DNA of 6,647 nucleotides from Candidatus Atribacteria bacterium (GTDB lineage Bacteria; Atribacterota; Atribacteria; Atribacterales; Atribacteraceae). The notes under the pieces were generated by a model that was given only the letters and a program-made list of their open reading frames with translations, was not told the origin of the DNA and searched no databases. Below, piece after piece: positions 4,610 to 6,647 of this stretch. A program made the translations under genes and the position numbers. Numbering within the stretch: the first letter of the stretch is position 1; every line of letters begins with the position of its first letter. The DNA is taken from assembly GCA_018056205.1 (NCBI GenBank), contig JAGPGC010000064.1, forward strand, positions 1 to 6,647. Reading direction: 5' to 3'.

Positions 4610-5554
4610 ATGATGAAAAATAGGCTTGGTTTAGAAAATAACTTTACCATCGAATTGGGAGTGAAGAGTGATCCCATTCAATACCGTTATTCTTTTGATT
4701 GGCTTTTTAATTTAATGGCGGAAGAGGGAGTTTACAATTTACAATTGGGGACTTTTACCGAATTTTACTTCCTTCCCGACTCGTATTTTTATCGATTAAA
4801 AGAATCGGCTCATTCCAAAGGTATCAAGATTTCCAGCATTTTTACCTCACACCGAGAGTTGGGGGGATTTTTAAATCCAGATAAAGAATTTGCCGAGATT
4901 ACCAAGAAAAATTATCAAAGAATGATTGAAATTGCCGAGGTCTTAGGGTGTCCGGTGGCGGGGTCATCAATGGGGGCGGTATTTCGCGATAGAATTGATT
5001 ATCGCCCCCAGGGGGTAAAATTATTCCTTGATTTTATAAAAGACATGATGATTTTTGCTAAAGACCATGGATTATCCGGGTTGACTTTAGAACCCATGTC
5101 TTGTTATGCTGAACCCCCCTGTAACTCAGTTGAGCTTAAAATGATTGCCGATGAATTAATTCAATTTCATGAAAACCAACCAGAAAGAACTGTTAGTTTT
5201 GGATATTGCTCTGATGTTTCGCATGGATGGGCAAATCAAGAGAAAATTGTTATTGAAAATAACCTAAACTACTTTATATCATCATTTCCCTATTTATATG
5301 AGTTTCATTTTAAAAATACCGATGCAATATATAACTCAACTTTTGGTTTTGAGTCAGAAAGCTTAGAACGGGGTATCATTGATGTAAAACAAATATACTC
5401 GATTTTAATGAAGAATCAGAATACGATTCCTGTGACGAAAGTGATTGGATATCTGGAACACCCAGGTCCCAAATTTGGTAGAGATTACTCAGATTATTTA
5501 CTGGAACGATGGTTGAGAGAATCATTACAATATTTAAAAAAGCAATGGTTGTAG
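4610..5554 (+). CDS. Sugar phosphate isomerase/epimerase-type TIM barrel
   Basis: This 314-residue protein resembles the xylose-isomerase-like TIM-barrel superfamily (AP endonuclease family 2), whose members isomerise or epimerise ketoses, inositols or sugar phosphates using a divalent metal. The expected four metal ligands can be placed as in tagatose/psicose 3-epimerases: Glu161 (TLEPM), Asp202 (CSDVSHGW, with His205 three residues later), His233 (EFHFKNTD) and Glu283 (GYLEHPGP). Barrel strands include NLQLG (43-47), IKISSIFTSH (72-81) and the helix-strand pair IEIAEVLGCPVAGSS (106-120). There is no signal peptide, so it is cytosolic. The start is supported by AGAGGA (4597-4602) seven bases before the first ATG; a second ATG follows immediately at 4613. 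No kinase, transporter or dehydrogenase is adjacent, so the substrate cannot be deduced. The superfamily assignment is firmer than any specific reaction. Confidence 0.82.
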   Translation: MMKNRLGLENNFTIELGVKSDPIQYRYSFDWLFNLMAEEGVYNLQLGTFTEFYFLPDSYFYRLKESAHSKGIKISSIFTSHRELGGFLNPDKEFAEITKKNYQRMIEIAEVLGCPVAGSSMGAVFRDRIDYRPQGVKLFLDFIKDMMIFAKDHGLSGLTLEPMSCYAEPPCNSVELKMIADELIQFHENQPERTVSFGYCSDVSHGWANQEKIVIENNLNYFISSFPYLYEFHFKNTDAIYNSTFGFESESLERGIIDVKQIYSILMKNQNTIPVTKVIGYLEHPGPKFGRDYSDYLLERWLRESLQYLKKQWL

Positions 5555-5579
5555 TGGAGTGTAGTGTTTCCCTAAATGT

Positions 5580-5912
5580 TTAGCAACCCCACCAGGTTAT
5601 CCGTGCCAAGGCTTCAGCACCGATGACATTTCCTTGAGCATCTCGTACCAGGGCATCAGGAACTAATAAATCATCCCTATCGGGTAGGGCATTGGCAACA
5701 ATTGGTGAAACTATTAAAAACACTCCCTCTTCTTTATTAGGAAGGTTATGGACTGGTCCGAAGTGAGTGTTCATAATTGGGATTCCATCAATTTCTCCAA
5801 TTTGAATCCGTTCTTCTTGACAGCGAGGAACAATTCCTGCTGGTGGTAGTGTGCAAAAGACCGAACCGTTTTTGAAAATGGTTACTTGATGATGGGTTAG
5901 GTTCTTTATCAT
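5580..5912 (-). CDS. Small conserved protein of unknown function (LPDRDD motif)
   Basis: This 110-residue protein has no signal peptide or membrane helix and no function I recognise. It matches, from memory, a family of small proteins scattered through bacteria and some phages: an N-terminal MIKNLTHHQVTI strand, LPPAGIVPR (22-30), IDGIPIMNTHFGPVHNLP (41-58), a hydrophobic strand GVFLIVSPIVANAL (63-76), then the signature LPDRDDLLVPDALVRD (76-91) and GNVIGAEALARI (94-105). The alternating strands and glycines suggest a compact all-beta fold. The start is supported by AAGGAG four to five bases before the ATG on the minus strand (5922-5917). It converges with the isomerase gene, whose stop is 25 bases away, and diverges from the DUF2284 gene. 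No phage gene is nearby, so here it appears to be a chromosomal housekeeping or accessory gene. Confidence 0.8.
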   Translation of the reverse strand: MIKNLTHHQVTIFKNGSVFCTLPPAGIVPRCQEERIQIGEIDGIPIMNTHFGPVHNLPNKEEGVFLIVSPIVANALPDRDDLLVPDALVRDAQGNVIGAEALARITWWGC

Positions 5913-5955
5913 AGGGCTCCTTAAAAAAATAATTTAGAATTTTTTATTCTATATA

Positions 5956-5983
5956 ATTTTAGCAAATTTAATGGCTATTTGAA
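5956..5983 (-). promoter_or_regulatory. Probable promoter of the small LPDRDD gene
   Basis: On the minus strand, TTCAAA (5983-5978) is separated by 16 bases from TAAAAT (5961-5956), and TGC precedes the -10 as an extended -10 element. Transcription would begin near 5949, about 37 bases before the start codon. The surrounding sequence is AT-rich, so chance matches are possible. Confidence 0.4.
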
Positions 5984-6058
5984 TTTTTCCATTAAAGTTT
6001 AAATTTCTTTTCTATGAAGTATTATTGAATTTAATTCATTAGGAAAGGTTGTTTAAAA

Positions 6059-6565
6059 ATGGACCATGAAAAGTACCTTAAATTAGCATTAGACATGGGA
6101 GCTGAACATGCTGTCTTTTTCCGCATTGAGGATATCGTATTTGATTCACGAACCATTATTAAATGTATGTTTGGTTGTGCGGATTGGGGACATGGAAATA
6201 CTTGTCCATCACGACCAGGATCGCTGCGACCCTGGGAATATCAAAAAGTATTAGAAAACTATACTTGGGGTATTATTGTCCATTCCACTAATAAATATCT
6301 TTCCCAAAAAATTTCTTATTTAATAGAAAGACAAGCTTTTCTCGATGGTTATTATTTTGCGTTTTCTATGAGCGATTGTGCTCTATGTAAAGAATGCAGT
6401 GGTTTTAAAGGCATGGAATGTGTTAATCCCAAATTAGCTCGTCCAGCTTTTCATAGCGTTGGTATTGATGTGTTTAAAACTACCAGAAAATTTGGTCTCC
6501 CGATTGAAACTTTAAAGAATGAAAGCGATCCTCAAAACTGGTATTCAGCAATATTCATTGAATAA
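6059..6565 (+). CDS. DUF2284 cysteine-rich probable metal-binding protein
   Basis: This 168-residue cytosolic protein belongs to the DUF2284 family of predicted metal-binding proteins, common in anaerobes and methanogens; no reaction is established to my knowledge. Two cysteine groups are visible: C36-x3-C40-x8-C49 (CMFGCADWGHGNTCPS) and C107-x2-C110-x2-C113-x7-C121 (CALCKECSGFKGMEC). The second resembles an iron-sulfur cluster loop. The family's conserved tail is present: NPKLARPAFHSVGIDVFKT (123-141), then KFGLP. All expected cysteines are intact and the length is close to typical, so it appears functional. ATG 6059 is preceded by AGGAAAGG (6041-6048) with a ten-base gap. I found no convincing promoter in the upstream AT-rich spacer. 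Nothing nearby suggests a redox partner. Confidence 0.88.
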   Translation: MDHEKYLKLALDMGAEHAVFFRIEDIVFDSRTIIKCMFGCADWGHGNTCPSRPGSLRPWEYQKVLENYTWGIIVHSTNKYLSQKISYLIERQAFLDGYYFAFSMSDCALCKECSGFKGMECVNPKLARPAFHSVGIDVFKTTRKFGLPIETLKNESDPQNWYSAIFIE

Positions 6566-6590
6566 CTTAAGGGTAGGCGATAGAATGAAG

Positions 6591-6636
6591 AATAGTTTTA
6601 TAAAACTCAATACAATCTTTTTTACTGAGAACTATT
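6591..6636. repeat. Small palindromes downstream of the DUF2284 gene
   Basis: A perfect 14-base palindrome (AGTTTTATAAAACT, 6594-6607) lies inside a wider inverted repeat, AATAGTT (6591-6597) with AACTATT (6630-6636). A T-run (6618-6623) falls between the outer arms. It could be a weak transcription end or a protein-binding site; the evidence is only the symmetry and the position 26 bases after the stop. Confidence 0.3.
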
Positions 6637-6647
6637 AATATGGGATG

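Overview
This window (6,647 bases, AT-rich) looks like bacterial chromosome carrying short, mostly single-gene transcription units on both strands. The AT-richness, strong Shine-Dalgarno sites (AGGAGG, AAGGAGG), a lipoprotein with Thr-Pro linkers, a secreted toastrack protein, a DUF2284 protein and GC-richer palindromic intergenic repeats suggest a little-cultured, probably anaerobic lineage. Atribacterota or a similar deep-branching bacterial phylum is my best guess, but it rests on general resemblance only. No plasmid, phage, transposase or CRISPR hallmark is visible.

Layout. (1) Positions 1-679: the C-terminal part of a sensor histidine kinase whose 5' end lies outside the window. (2) 676-704: a near-consensus promoter that overlaps the kinase stop codon and drives tRNA-Leu(GAG) at 716-801. 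(3) 924-1895: class II fructose-1,6-bisphosphate aldolase, followed by a long inverted repeat at 1938-1987. (4) 1988-2654: a gene-poor stretch with AT-rich sequence, a possible decayed coding tail, and repeat A (2268-2551). (5) 2655-3359: a lipoprotein with an IPT/TIG domain between two Thr-Pro linkers and an unrecognised C-terminal domain. (6) 3430-3633: repeat B, which shares both ends with repeat A but has a different palindromic core. (7) 3648-4418, minus strand: an exported beta-solenoid (toastrack) protein. (8) 4610-5554: a sugar isomerase/epimerase-type TIM barrel. (9) 5580-5912, minus strand: a small conserved protein of unknown function. (10) 6059-6565: a DUF2284 cysteine-rich, probable Fe-S protein.

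The genes do not form an obvious pathway. The aldolase and the sugar isomerase-like protein both belong to carbohydrate metabolism, and the lipoprotein and toastrack protein are both exported, but no operon longer than one gene is evident apart from possible read-through from the tRNA into the aldolase gene. The most distinctive structure is the pair of composite repeats flanking the lipoprotein gene. I did not find a convincing new multi-gene system; the leads are the modular repeats, the lipoprotein's C-terminal domain, and the small protein at 5580-5912.
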